Origin: an uncultured Tenacibaculum sp.
GTDB taxonomy: Bacteria > Bacteroidota > Bacteroidia > Flavobacteriales > Flavobacteriaceae
Direction: 5' to 3'
Length of the DNA: 64,000 nucleotides
NCBI RefSeq assembly: GCF_947498805.1
Contig: NZ_CANMLT010000005.1
Location: forward strand, 124,001-188,000
Made by a program: the position numbers and the translations under genes
The notes under the pieces: generated by a model
What the model saw: the letters and a program-made list of their open reading frames with translations, nothing else
Told to the model about the DNA's origin: nothing
The model's database searches: none
Shown: positions 1 through 8,289 of the stretch, piece by piece
Numbering within the stretch: the first letter of the stretch is position 1
How the letters are laid out: every line of letters starts with the position of its first letter

Positions 1-404
1 AATCGACACTAAATATACTACCTCAAGAAGAGGAAGTTTATGATGTGAGCACAAAATCTTATTTAGGAAAAACAACAAGTGGAAGAACAGAAATTAAATA
101 TGAAACCTATGCTTATGCAAACGGAATAGGAATAAAACTCAATGGACAGTGGTTTGAACTTTCAGCAATAGATGGTGCTTGCGATATGGTTATTAACGGA
201 CTCGATTATTCATACCATTCAGAAAGCTCAGCTGAATATTTAGTTATCAAAATAAACAAGGAATTAGAACTAAATAACTGGAGATTTTTAATAAGAACAG
301 AACATAAAACAGATCCTAACAATATTCACACGTTAATGAAAAAAAAGAAATCTATTAAAGTACTACCTAATTCTACCATCGTATTTGCCATTAAGAGAAA
401 ATAA
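1..404 (+). CDS. Hypothetical protein, 5' end outside the window
   Basis: The reading frame is open from base 3 to the TAA at 402-404, with no in-frame stop before the window edge. The real start therefore probably lies upstream; a GTG at 45 is only an internal possibility. About 133 residues are visible. The protein looks soluble and mixed charge, with a lysine-rich stretch (residues MKKKKSIK) near the C-terminus and no membrane segment in the visible part. I do not recognise the family. It is followed after 55 bases by a small membrane protein gene on the same strand. The region is AT-rich accessory DNA with many genes of unknown role. Confidence 0.6.
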   Translation, partial: STLNILPQEEEVYDVSTKSYLGKTTSGRTEIKYETYAYANGIGIKLNGQWFELSAIDGACDMVINGLDYSYHSESSAEYLVIKINKELELNNWRFLIRTEHKTDPNNIHTLMKKKKSIKVLPNSTIVFAIKRK

Positions 405-459
405 AGCCTTCATATTTTTAATTAACTTTACCTCACTAAAAATTGCTAAACATTCAACC

Positions 460-987
460 ATGACATTGAACATAATTAATCGAAACTACATTTTTAGGCA
501 CAAGTATTTTGTAGTGTTTAAAATAATTGGAGTTGCCTACTTTTACTTTTTATTACGATATACTTCACCAAGTACTGATGATTCTTTTTTGAAATATGAA
601 CATCTAATTGAAACTACATCTCTATCATTTGCTATTTTAACTTTCGTTTTAGTCATCCTTAATGGTATTCTGTATTCCAAATATGGACAAATAATTATTG
701 AATATAAATCAATTACCATCTTAAAAAATGGATGGAAGAAAAAAATAAAGTTAGCTAAAATCAAATCCATTAGAGTTGAAAAGTTAACAGGAAATGAATT
801 TCTTTTGAAATTAGACAAATTCATAATAGATCTAGAAATTAGTCCAACGGAATTAGAAAAACTCAAGAAATTAGAAATGGTTACGCCTATAAAGTTTGAT
901 AAACCATCCATAATTGATAAAATAAAAAGTAGACTTCGAATATTTGCTAGAAATAAAGATTTTATGGACGAACCCTATCGAAAGTAA
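460..987 (+). CDS. Small membrane protein, PH-like C-terminal part
   Basis: 175 residues from the ATG at 460. The frame is open further upstream, but that would overlap the preceding gene and adds sequence without a start of its own. Two hydrophobic segments lie near residues 17-33 and 52-70. They are followed by a soluble part with alternating short strands (SKYGQIIIEYKSITILKNGW, then KIKSIRVEKL), which looks like a bacterial PH-type domain anchored to the membrane. The C-terminus is basic. Function is unknown. The PH-like reading is inference from the strand pattern and is weak. Confidence 0.6.
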   Translation: MTLNIINRNYIFRHKYFVVFKIIGVAYFYFLLRYTSPSTDDSFLKYEHLIETTSLSFAILTFVLVILNGILYSKYGQIIIEYKSITILKNGWKKKIKLAKIKSIRVEKLTGNEFLLKLDKFIIDLEISPTELEKLKKLEMVTPIKFDKPSIIDKIKSRLRIFARNKDFMDEPYRK

Positions 988-1045
988 ATACGGTTTTATC
1001 ATATTTTTACGATAACCTAAATTATCCTACTTAATAAAAAAAGCT

Positions 1046-1516
1046 ATGTGTAATCGAAAGGAAAGATTGAAGTTGTGCGCTTGCTCAGATATGAATACCG
1101 ATAAAATTCAAAAACTCTATTCAGATGAAATAAAATCTTTAGGTAAAAAAGATTTTCTAAAAGTTATTAGATGGAAATTAAGTAAATATTTAGGTCATGA
1201 ATGGAGTGGAATGGACGGTTTAATGATTATGCCTTCCAAAAATTTGACTCAAGGATTAACTGAAAATTTCGTAATAGAGGAATTGAATAAACAAAACTGT
1301 TTTGACTTTGACTATATCCCAAATGAAGGTGACAATTTAATTTTTGAAATAGGTTGGTTATTCAACAAGAGAGGAAAAAAAATTGAACGTGAATTAGAAT
1401 ATGAATATTCTTCATATATTTTCAAAGCTAACAAATGGAAAGCTGATTCCTATAATCCGTTTTATGAGAAAACAGAAATAATTAATGAAGGTATCTTAAA
1501 AAACATTTGGGAATAA
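1046..1516 (+). CDS. Hypothetical protein
   Basis: 156 residues if translation starts at the ATG at 1046. A second in-frame ATG at 1091 (MNTDKIQKLYSDEIKS) would give 141 residues and remove an odd Cys-containing N-terminal extension (MCNRKERLKLCACSD), so either start is possible. The protein is soluble and acidic-to-neutral, with several tryptophans and tyrosines in the C-terminal half and no signal peptide or membrane segment. I do not recognise a family. Its stop codon overlaps the start of a 28-codon reading frame by one base (TAATG), so the two are probably translationally coupled. Size and context resemble immunity-type genes in accessory regions, but nothing in the sequence proves this. 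Confidence 0.6.
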   Translation: MCNRKERLKLCACSDMNTDKIQKLYSDEIKSLGKKDFLKVIRWKLSKYLGHEWSGMDGLMIMPSKNLTQGLTENFVIEELNKQNCFDFDYIPNEGDNLIFEIGWLFNKRGKKIERELEYEYSSYIFKANKWKADSYNPFYEKTEIINEGILKNIWE

Positions 1517-1602
1517 TGACCGTCCAAATAGAAGAAACTTTGATACAAGAATTTGGCTTTCCGAAAGAAGATTTGGACGAAATTGACATGGAGCATTATT
1601 AA
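1516..1602 (+). CDS. Tiny coupled ORF, 28 codons
   Basis: The ATG at 1516 overlaps the stop of the preceding gene by one base. The frame encodes 28 mostly acidic residues (start MTVQIEETLIQEFGF, end DMEHY) and ends in two consecutive TAA codons at 1600-1605. The next gene, a DUF6193 protein, continues in the same frame from a TTG at 1615. This may be a real small coupled peptide, or the leftover N-terminus of a longer protein. The double stop makes a simple sequencing error unlikely. Confidence 0.35.
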   Translation: MTVQIEETLIQEFGFPKEDLDEIDMEHY

Positions 1603-1614
1603 TAAAAAACTGAT

Positions 1615-2397
1615 TTGAAAAATTTCATACAAAAACTTTTAAATAAAGACTTATATCCTGAATTAACAAAAGCTGGAGGACTTTCTATTGGATTAAATAA
1701 TGCTTTTGAAGCAATTAATTCTGAAATCAGGGTTGAAAATGAACGACCAAAAGAACGCCCGTTTTCCTATGCTCGAATTGAGAAAAACAATAAGTTCTCA
1801 CAAGTCTATATTGCCTCAGAGGAAAAACTCTATTTGTCAGATTTTTGGAAAGATGGGGTCTGTTTAGCTAATGGAAAAACTGACAACATTACCAACCTAG
1901 TAAAATCTTTACATGTATGGCTTAACAATGATATTTCTACTAAAGAATTGTCTCTTAAATTCAATTTCATTCACCCGAATAAGAAATCTGAATCATTTGA
2001 CGATGAAAATGAAATAGAATATACTTGGAATAAAATACTCAACGATGGATTTGCAGAATTAAATCCGTTTATTCAATTGGCAATCAAAGATCATCTAATT
2101 AGTAAACTTTTTCCTTATACAAGTTTATACACTCTTTGCTTTAGTCGATGTACTGGATATCCTTATGATTCTTTAGATTTACCAAATGTAACTCCAAAAT
2201 CAAACTCTTGGTCCTTACCCAAAGAGATAAAACAAAAAACCAATAAGAATCCTTCAACAGGTGAAATTATTTACATAGTCACAAAAAATAGAAATCAATA
2301 TTTAGGAGAAGGAAATGCTAAAGAAACTTTAGAATTAGTTAAAAGTAATTTACCTAAAGATTTAGCACTTGCCAAAAAGGGAATCAGTAAAAATTAA
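1615..2397 (+). CDS. DUF6193 family protein
   Basis: 260 residues from a TTG start at 1615. The frame is closed just upstream by TAA at 1603, and no ATG precedes the conserved N-terminal part. It matches what I remember of DUF6193: an N-terminal LYPEL..AG..SIGL helix, a WKDGVCLA strand, an LHVWL motif (about residue 105) with a following KFNFI, and the C-terminal signature LFPYTSLYTLCFSRCTGYPY (about residues 168-187), ending in LPKDLALAKKG. The family is best known from actinobacteria, where it is labelled as natural-product related without a proven activity. It appears soluble, with no signal peptide. Neighbours are unknown small genes, so the role here is open; an immunity or cargo function is possible. 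Confidence 0.7.
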   Translation: MKNFIQKLLNKDLYPELTKAGGLSIGLNNAFEAINSEIRVENERPKERPFSYARIEKNNKFSQVYIASEEKLYLSDFWKDGVCLANGKTDNITNLVKSLHVWLNNDISTKELSLKFNFIHPNKKSESFDDENEIEYTWNKILNDGFAELNPFIQLAIKDHLISKLFPYTSLYTLCFSRCTGYPYDSLDLPNVTPKSNSWSLPKEIKQKTNKNPSTGEIIYIVTKNRNQYLGEGNAKETLELVKSNLPKDLALAKKGISKN

Positions 2398-2473
2398 GTA
2401 ATCTATTTAATTTCAACAGTTTCTCCTTAAATTAAGAACATCGACACCTTAAAAAAGACAATATAAAAACACT

Positions 2474-2734
2474 ATGAAAAAAGTTCTCTACATAACTGGG
2501 CTTATATTTTCGTTTTTCGGGACGTTACTCTTCTATTTCATGGCACTTAATACAGGCGTTAGTTTAAAATACGAAACAGGGTTTGGAGAATGTATTTCTC
2601 AAGTCTCTGGGATTAACCTGTGCAAACAGCAAAATTTATTGTTAGGATTCACCTATGGCTCTGGAATCGTATTTCTAGTTTTAACAGCTATTTTGATATA
2701 TAAAAAATCAAACAAAAAAATAAATACTTTTTAA
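2474..2734 (+). CDS. Small two-TM membrane protein
   Basis: 86 residues with a clear ATG at 2474. Two hydrophobic segments lie at about residues 5-27 and 54-76, joined by a loop with two cysteines (GECISQVSGINLCKQQN) that could form a disulfide outside the cytoplasm. The C-terminus is short and basic (KKSNKKINTF). No family is recognised. It lies between the DUF6193 gene and another small membrane protein, all on the same strand but with gaps of 60-80 bases. Confidence 0.55.
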   Translation: MKKVLYITGLIFSFFGTLLFYFMALNTGVSLKYETGFGECISQVSGINLCKQQNLLLGFTYGSGIVFLVLTAILIYKKSNKKINTF

Positions 2735-2798
2735 ATACCTAATCCTTTAAAAGCTTCCAAATATTTAATTAACTTTATCTAATAAATTGCTACTCAAA

Positions 2799-3281
2799 AT
2801 GAAAAAAATATTCGGAATTATATGGTTGATTGTAAGCTTTCTTTATGCATACCAAGGGTATAATCTTTTATACCATTATTCAACACCAGAGGTTTTGTGG
2901 GCTTTTATAATTCCCATTTCCATAGCCTATACAAAAATAGTTTGCGGCATTATATGTCTATTCATTGGTGTTAAATTTCTGAAAGAAAACCCTAAAAACA
3001 ATTACCTGATTTTTTCCCTTACTTTTCTTCTGGTTATATATTTTATTATTGATATTATTCAATATGGAATATCATCCATTTATTACTACAGAGAAAACAT
3101 TTTATTGTTGATTCTAGTTGCCCCAACATTTTATAAATTAAAAACAGCTATTAGTATTGCTAACCTGATTGAAAACTTTAAACAAAATAAAGTAAGAACC
3201 GTTGGTATTCTAGTGTTAGGTTGTCTCCCATACATATTGGCAGAATTGATAAACTATAATTCTTATAAATTCTTACACTAA
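2799..3281 (+). CDS. Membrane protein, four to five TM
   Basis: 160 residues from the ATG at 2799 (MKKIFGIIWLIVSF). A TTG four codons upstream is a less likely start. Hydrophobic segments lie near residues 4-20, 40-60, 70-86, 95-112 and 132-150, so this is a small polytopic inner-membrane protein. There is no recognisable catalytic motif. Neighbours are a small two-TM protein upstream and a lipoprotein downstream; the arrangement suggests separate single-gene units rather than one operon. Confidence 0.6.
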   Translation: MKKIFGIIWLIVSFLYAYQGYNLLYHYSTPEVLWAFIIPISIAYTKIVCGIICLFIGVKFLKENPKNNYLIFSLTFLLVIYFIIDIIQYGISSIYYYRENILLLILVAPTFYKLKTAISIANLIENFKQNKVRTVGILVLGCLPYILAELINYNSYKFLH

Positions 3282-3378
3282 AAAATATATCCGTAAGAAA
3301 ACACCATAAATCTCAGGTGTACACCTACTCTTTTACTGACATTCAGAAATTCTAATTTCTATTAAACATTTAAACAAA

Positions 3379-3969
3379 TTGAAAACAAGATTTTACCTAT
3401 TACTATTGACACTAGCTTTTCTATTTCAATCATGCATTTTTAGTGGTTGTGAAAAAATAAATCTACCTAAAAAAGACATTGAATGGTTGGATAATTATAA
3501 GGTTAATCAAATATTATATTTTAAGAATCAAAATCAAGACATTGATTCACTTATAGTATATAAGAAAAATTTAAACTATTCACCATGTAATAAATTAGAA
3601 TTAAGTGAATATCAATATCAAGAAGCTAGTATTAGAATAAATGACATGAATGAAAACGACTTAGCTTGGAGTAATAGAGTTCAAGTTGATTTCACTCAAA
3701 AGGCTAAAAATGAACCTAGCTTAAAACATTTTTATGTTTATGGATATAGCTTCAACATAAGAAACATAAAGAAAGAACTAAAAGACACAGTTTTACATTT
3801 AAAATATTTGAGTGGCGAAAAGGTTAAATGTTTTGAATTTGACACAAAAAACAGCCCTCAATACGAACATAGTAAAAGTAATCTAAGTAAATTTTATTGG
3901 AGTAAAGAAAGAGGTTTAGTTAAATTTATTATGGGAGAGACGTTAGAATATGAAATTTTTCAAAAATAA
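3379..3969 (+). CDS. Lipoprotein of unknown function
   Basis: 196 residues from a TTG at 3379, the only start that keeps the full signal sequence. The N-terminus is a classic lipoprotein signal: Lys-Thr-Arg, a leucine-rich core, and the lipobox LFQSC at about residues 15-19. The rest is a soluble domain of mixed polarity with a C-terminal tryptophan-rich part (FYWSKERGLVKFIMGETLEYE), suggesting a beta-rich periplasmic or surface-exposed fold. No family is recognised. The non-ATG start is inferred from the signal peptide. Confidence 0.65.
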   Translation: MKTRFYLLLLTLAFLFQSCIFSGCEKINLPKKDIEWLDNYKVNQILYFKNQNQDIDSLIVYKKNLNYSPCNKLELSEYQYQEASIRINDMNENDLAWSNRVQVDFTQKAKNEPSLKHFYVYGYSFNIRNIKKELKDTVLHLKYLSGEKVKCFEFDTKNSPQYEHSKSNLSKFYWSKERGLVKFIMGETLEYEIFQK

Positions 3970-4095
3970 GACAAAACTTTCACAAGCATTTTATACAACC
4001 CTCACTCAACCACCTAAACAACAAACTATTAACACATATTAAACCTTTATAAGAAAGTAGGGTCTTAGAATAAGAATAACTTAAAATAGTTTCGT

Positions 4096-5100
4096 ATGAA
4101 TAGGGTAGTTTATGTAACAGTTTTTGCAATTTTTATATTTATAGCATGCAATACAGAAGAATCAATTACTATAAACAATACAATACCAGTAGTTAAACAA
4201 ACATCTTCTTATACGGTTTTAGTAGATGAAAATATTGTATTTGCTAAAGGACTCAGTCATGATGGCATAAGCCCTAGCACTCAAGAAATGCCGATATTAC
4301 TAGATGTTTATCATCCCAATAACAATTCTACAAACAGACCTGTTTTTATGTTTATTCATGGCGGAGGATTTCAAGGGGGTACAAAGACCAAACCCGAAAT
4401 AATAGCAATGGGAAATTACTTTGCTTCAAGAGGATGGGTCTTTGTTTCTATAGATTATAGAACCGTAGAAGATTTAGGAACTATTTTTACAGGAATTGCT
4501 CCACAAAAATGGATTGATATTACCCTTCAAAATTCATCATCTCCGGGAGATACAAAAACTAGCATTGCAATGTATGCCGCTCAAAGAGATGCAAAAGCTG
4601 CCCTACGTTGGATTATTGCAAACGCGAATACATATAACATAAACTCAGATTATATAACTGTAGGAGGTGCGTCAGCAGGGGCAATTACCGCCATTGCCTT
4701 AGGTATTTCTAACCAAGAGGATTTTAGAGACGAAATTCCACTTTATGAAGATCCTACTCTATCTACTACAAATCTTAGTGAAACTTTTGTGGTAAAAAGT
4801 ATTATTGATTATTGGGGAAGTAATGTAAAATTGGACGTGTTTAATTTGGTATATGGAACGGAACGATATGATAGTAATGATCCTGAATTGTTCATTGCTC
4901 ATGGAACATTAGACCCTACCGTTTTATATTCAGAAGCTACCGAATTAAATAATATATACAACACGTTAGATATCTATAGCGAACTAGTACCCTTAGTAGA
5001 TAAAGGTCATGGTCCTTGGAGCGCAACAGTAAATGGCAAAAGCTTATTTGAAATGTCTTTTGATTTTTTAGTGGAAAGACAAAATTTAAACATCCAATAA
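4096..5100 (+). CDS. Carboxylesterase-type alpha/beta hydrolase lipoprotein
   Basis: 334 residues with a lipoprotein signal (lipobox around Cys18). The hydrolase core shows the oxyanion-hole motif HGGGF at residues 88-92, the nucleophile elbow GGASAGA with Ser193, a likely acid Asp273 (HGTLDPTV) and His305 (KGHGPW). This is the order of the hormone-sensitive lipase/BD-FAE type esterases. It probably hydrolyses ester bonds (acetyl or feruloyl groups, or short-chain lipids) outside the cytoplasm. Residues 67-75 (ILLDVYHPN) match the usual start of the fold. No sugar-degradation genes are adjacent, so the substrate is open. The downstream region is the first copy of a duplicated 357-bp segment. 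Confidence 0.85.
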   Translation: MNRVVYVTVFAIFIFIACNTEESITINNTIPVVKQTSSYTVLVDENIVFAKGLSHDGISPSTQEMPILLDVYHPNNNSTNRPVFMFIHGGGFQGGTKTKPEIIAMGNYFASRGWVFVSIDYRTVEDLGTIFTGIAPQKWIDITLQNSSSPGDTKTSIAMYAAQRDAKAALRWIIANANTYNINSDYITVGGASAGAITAIALGISNQEDFRDEIPLYEDPTLSTTNLSETFVVKSIIDYWGSNVKLDVFNLVYGTERYDSNDPELFIAHGTLDPTVLYSEATELNNIYNTLDIYSELVPLVDKGHGPWSATVNGKSLFEMSFDFLVERQNLNIQ

Positions 5101-5133
5101 AAAAGTAATACGTTTTTTACCTCCTTACGCTAC

Positions 5134-5490
5134 TCTTAAAAAAATAAGGTAAAACCTTACTTTCATTACGGTTTTCCGTAAGGCTAATTCTTTTTTTTAA
5201 TTTAAATTGAGCTAGTCTAATACTCAATAGACATATAATAAATAAGCTGTGGTTCATATTCTCTCCCAAGCAGCTCATGGGAACAAAAACAATTCAACCG
5301 TATAAATTGAATTCTAAATTAATCGAATATGAAAAACAGAAAAATCCACTTTATTAAACTAACACTCTTATTTTTTGGTGTTATAGTAGTATTTCAAAAT
5401 TGTCAAAATGACGAAGAAAACGTTCCTAAATTTCCACATGAGAACACGTTAAAACTTAACTTAAAAACTGTTTCCTTTCAAGATGCTCAA
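5134..5490 (+). repeat. 357-bp direct repeat, left copy (leader duplication)
   Basis: This segment is repeated at 7462-7818 with a constant offset of 2328 bases, no gaps and few mismatches. It contains a 195-base intergenic region, including a short hairpin TTACGG-TTTT-CCGTAA at 5166-5181 followed by a T-run, and the first 54 codons of a lipoprotein gene. Just after the shared codons SFQDAQ the two downstream genes become unrelated. Confidence 0.9.
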
Positions 5491-6843
5491 TTTTTTTTTG
5501 ATGTAGAGATTGAAAGACAAAAAAGAAAACACTGTGCAAGTAAGGATAACTCTTCTTTTCTGGAATTAATACCAAATTGGAATACAATTAGACATGATAA
5601 TCTGTATGGTATTGACGAAGCCCAACTAACTTTAGCTGATATTAAGGTAAACAGAAAAGGTGATTATGAATCTAAACTTTTCTTTATAAATTTAAATGGT
5701 AAAATAGAAAGTATTATTTATACAATTTACCCAGAAAAAATTGCCGATAATGGAAAGATTATAAGTGCAAAAATGTACTTTAATAAACTAAATGGAGAGT
5801 TTTTTGATGGATATAAAATTGTAAATGGAAAAATAACAAAACGATTTGTGATCAAAGAAGGTGTTAATATACAGAGCGCAAGTTTTCTAATTTTCTTTCA
5901 AAGTAAAGAAGATTGCTGGAACACTGATTATTTACCTGAAGACGGAGTCCTTGAAGAGATAGATTTAGGAACTGTTAATGGCGATGAAAATCAAGGTGGT
6001 GGTGGAACACCTGTTACCTTAAACATTTCGTCGATTAATTGGTATTATCTTGGAAATGGTAACTCAACAGGACCTATTTACTCTAGTGGCGGAGGCGGCA
6101 GTATTACGAGTGGTGCAGGTACTTTATATGCCAATAGTGTAAAAGAACTTGCAGAAGGAGAAGAACAAATTATTAATAACCTTACAGATAAAGCGCTTTG
6201 CTTGTATAATAAACTTGTGTCATCAAGTACAGATTTAAATAAAATGATTCAAAAATTTGACAATGATTTCCCTGTGAGTCATTTGAAACTTGATATGGGA
6301 GATATTGGAAATTCAAAAGGTAGGACTATTGCACCTAATAATAACGGATTGCATCCTTCACCTGATTATATTATTACTATTAGATTAAATAATAATAGTA
6401 GTGTCAATGGAGTAAATTATCGTCCTAATTTAATGGTAATAAAAACTATCGTTCATGAAATAATACACGCCGAAATGTATAGAAAATTATTATCCGTACT
6501 TGATAATGGCGGAAATATTGACGGAGTAACTAGACAAGATGTTTTAGATGCCTTAGATGGTAATTTTCCAGGTATGTACGACTATTTCAGACGTCATAAG
6601 AATTGGCAACATCAACAAATGGCTACTCATTATAGAGAGACTATTGCAGATATTTTACAAAAATTTGACAATAACCAAAATTCTCGTCAATTTTATATGG
6701 ATCTAGCTTGGGAAGGTTTAATTTATGAGTATGGTTCTAATGCAATTTACACTTGGACAAATTTATCACAAGATAAAAAAAATAGAATTAAAAGAGTCAT
6801 AAATGACTATATTGAAAGTAATAAAAACGAAAACTGTCAGTAA
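5329..6843 (+). CDS. Lipoprotein with HExxH metalloprotease-like domain
   Basis: 504 residues. A signal with lipobox-like Cys25 (VFQNC) opens a leader of about 54 residues that is nearly identical to the leader of the gene at 7657. Residues 55-210 are an unrecognised domain, residues 220-265 a Gly/Ser-rich linker (QGGGGTP, SSGGGGS), and residues 270-500 a C-terminal domain with HEIIH at 376-380 and a conserved-looking THYRE at 433-437 that may give a further metal ligand. This layout of shared leader, linker and distinct C-terminal enzymatic domain is typical of polymorphic secreted effectors; whether it is a toxin or a digestive protease is unknown. The next gene starts on its stop codon. 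Confidence 0.7.
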   Translation: MKNRKIHFIKLTLLFFGVIVVFQNCQNDEENVPKFPHENTLKLNLKTVSFQDAQFFFDVEIERQKRKHCASKDNSSFLELIPNWNTIRHDNLYGIDEAQLTLADIKVNRKGDYESKLFFINLNGKIESIIYTIYPEKIADNGKIISAKMYFNKLNGEFFDGYKIVNGKITKRFVIKEGVNIQSASFLIFFQSKEDCWNTDYLPEDGVLEEIDLGTVNGDENQGGGGTPVTLNISSINWYYLGNGNSTGPIYSSGGGGSITSGAGTLYANSVKELAEGEEQIINNLTDKALCLYNKLVSSSTDLNKMIQKFDNDFPVSHLKLDMGDIGNSKGRTIAPNNNGLHPSPDYIITIRLNNNSSVNGVNYRPNLMVIKTIVHEIIHAEMYRKLLSVLDNGGNIDGVTRQDVLDALDGNFPGMYDYFRRHKNWQHQQMATHYRETIADILQKFDNNQNSRQFYMDLAWEGLIYEYGSNAIYTWTNLSQDKKNRIKRVINDYIESNKNENCQ

Positions 6844-7271
6844 TGAAAAATATCATTATACTATTCATTTGCTTATTTACATACAACTCTCACTCTCAGG
6901 AAGAAAAAGAAAGTATATATCTTTTTTTTGATCTTAAAAACAATAAAAAATGTATTGTGGAAGATGGAAGCGGAAATAAACTAAGTCTTAATATCTATAG
7001 AAAAGAATTAAAAAAGGATAAGGTAATTTTTCACATTTGTGGTGAACAGTTTTTTTTGAATAAGAAAACCGAAATAGATACCTGCAATGTTAAAAACATT
7101 AAAAATCTAAATATTAAAAGTTTAAATTATATAAAAGACAAGTATCAAAAAGAGAATAGTTTTAAACACCATGTATTTAAACAAATAAACATTGTAGAAA
7201 AAATATCAGAAACCAAAATTGTAAAATACCTGAACGTTCGTTGGTGTTGTGAATGGATATCAGAAGACTAG
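6843..7271 (+). CDS. Secreted protein coupled to metalloprotease gene
   Basis: 142 residues. The ATG overlaps the TAA of the metalloprotease-like gene by one base, so the two are translationally coupled. A signal peptide (NIIILFICLFTYNSHSQ) ends near residue 18. The mature part is lysine-rich with several cysteines (about residues 36, 65, 80, and the pair CC near residue 137), which may form disulfides. No family is recognised. Position directly behind a possible effector suggests a partner, for example a periplasmic inhibitor or immunity protein, but this is inference from position only. Confidence 0.6.
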   Translation: MKNIIILFICLFTYNSHSQEEKESIYLFFDLKNNKKCIVEDGSGNKLSLNIYRKELKKDKVIFHICGEQFFLNKKTEIDTCNVKNIKNLNIKSLNYIKDKYQKENSFKHHVFKQINIVEKISETKIVKYLNVRWCCEWISED

Positions 7272-7294
7272 ATAACAAAACAAATTCACAAAAA

Positions 7295-7480
7295 ATGAAA
7301 AGAACATTAATTATTGTATTAACAGCCATATTATTTATTGCTGTATATTTTATAGGTGTTTATAAATCTCATTCTGGAATAATGAATTGGAAGTCATTTA
7401 AAATAAAAACGATTCCTTTTTTACTTATTATAATTACGTATTCCTTTTTATTGTATGGCATTCTTAAAAAAATAAGGTAA
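7295..7480 (+). CDS. Small two-TM membrane protein
   Basis: 61 residues from the ATG at 7295 (MKRTLIIVLTAILF); the longer frame from 7253 would overlap the preceding gene. Two hydrophobic helices lie near residues 3-20 and 37-56, with a basic C-terminus (LKKIR). The last codons lie inside the right-hand copy of the 357-bp duplication, so the duplication junction falls within the end of this gene. No family is recognised. It may form a three-gene unit with the metalloprotease-like lipoprotein and the secreted protein. Confidence 0.55.
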   Translation: MKRTLIIVLTAILFIAVYFIGVYKSHSGIMNWKSFKIKTIPFLLIIITYSFLLYGILKKIR

Positions 7481-7818
7481 AACCTTACTTTCATTACGGT
7501 TTTCCGTAAGACTAGCTCTTTTTTTTAACTTAAATTGAGCTAATCTAATGTTCAATAGACATATAATAAATAAGCTGTGGTTCATATTCTCTCCCAAACA
7601 GCTCATGGGAACAAAAACAATTCAACCGAATAAATTGAATTTTAAATTAATCGAATATGAAAAACAGAAAAATCCACTTTATTAAACTAATACTTCTATT
7701 CTTTGGTGTTATAGTCGTATTTCAAAATTGTCAAAATGACGAAGAAAACATTCCTCAATTTCCACATGAGAACACGTTAAAACTTAACTTAAAAACTGTT
7801 TCCTTTCAAGATGCTCAA
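7462..7818 (+). repeat. 357-bp direct repeat, right copy (leader duplication)
   Basis: Near-identical to 5134-5490. It starts at the end of the small membrane protein gene, includes the hairpin at 7494-7509 and ends after codon 54 of the next lipoprotein gene. Recombination between the two copies would delete the 2.3-kb metalloprotease module and join the upstream leader to the C-terminal part of the second gene. Confidence 0.9.
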
Positions 7819-8217
7819 ACAAAAAATGACGATGCATATTATATATTAAATGAAAATCATAAAGAATATGTATTAAGAACTAATAGAACAGGTAGATTTA
7901 ACTTGTATAATAGAGTTGAGTATGAGAAAAGAGAACAACAAGTTTTAAAAGATAAAAAAGAAGGAAAGTTTCACAATTATCAATTTTATAAAAGACCTCA
8001 AGAATTAATCTTTAATAAAGTTTATGGAAGTAAAGTAGAAGCCATAAATCATTGCGATACACATTTTCTAAACCTAGTGAATTATAAATGGATTCAAGAC
8101 AATACATGGAAAGAGAATAATTCAAATGTCCTATTTAAAGATTTGTATTTTTTATTCAGAGTTGAAAAGGATAAATATTTAAAGTTTAAAGTTGTTAGAA
8201 CCGCAATTGCGCGCTAA
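7657..8217 (+). CDS. Lipoprotein sharing leader with the metalloprotease
   Basis: 186 residues. The first 54 residues match the leader of the gene at 5329 almost exactly, including the lipobox VFQNC and the segment LKLNLKTVSFQDAQ. The remaining 130 residues are different: basic, tyrosine-rich, with no recognised motif and an unusual end (RTAIAR). It is much shorter than its sister gene, so it may be an alternative C-terminal module or a truncated one. The shared leader plus shared upstream region means both genes are probably expressed and exported in the same way. Confidence 0.65.
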   Translation: MKNRKIHFIKLILLFFGVIVVFQNCQNDEENIPQFPHENTLKLNLKTVSFQDAQTKNDDAYYILNENHKEYVLRTNRTGRFNLYNRVEYEKREQQVLKDKKEGKFHNYQFYKRPQELIFNKVYGSKVEAINHCDTHFLNLVNYKWIQDNTWKENNSNVLFKDLYFLFRVEKDKYLKFKVVRTAIAR

Positions 8218-8289
8218 TTGAAAACCACTTTCTCAAAACTAAACCGACTAGAACAACAACTAACTAACAAAACCAATACCTAAAAAAAA

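Noticed and set aside
45..404. Complete gene starting at GTG 45
   Set aside because: The frame is open back to the window edge, so the start is probably outside; it is listed as a partial gene.
543..911. 122-codon open frame on the minus strand
   Set aside because: It lies entirely within the membrane protein gene on the plus strand, has no recognisable domain and an AT-driven Ile/Phe/Ser composition.
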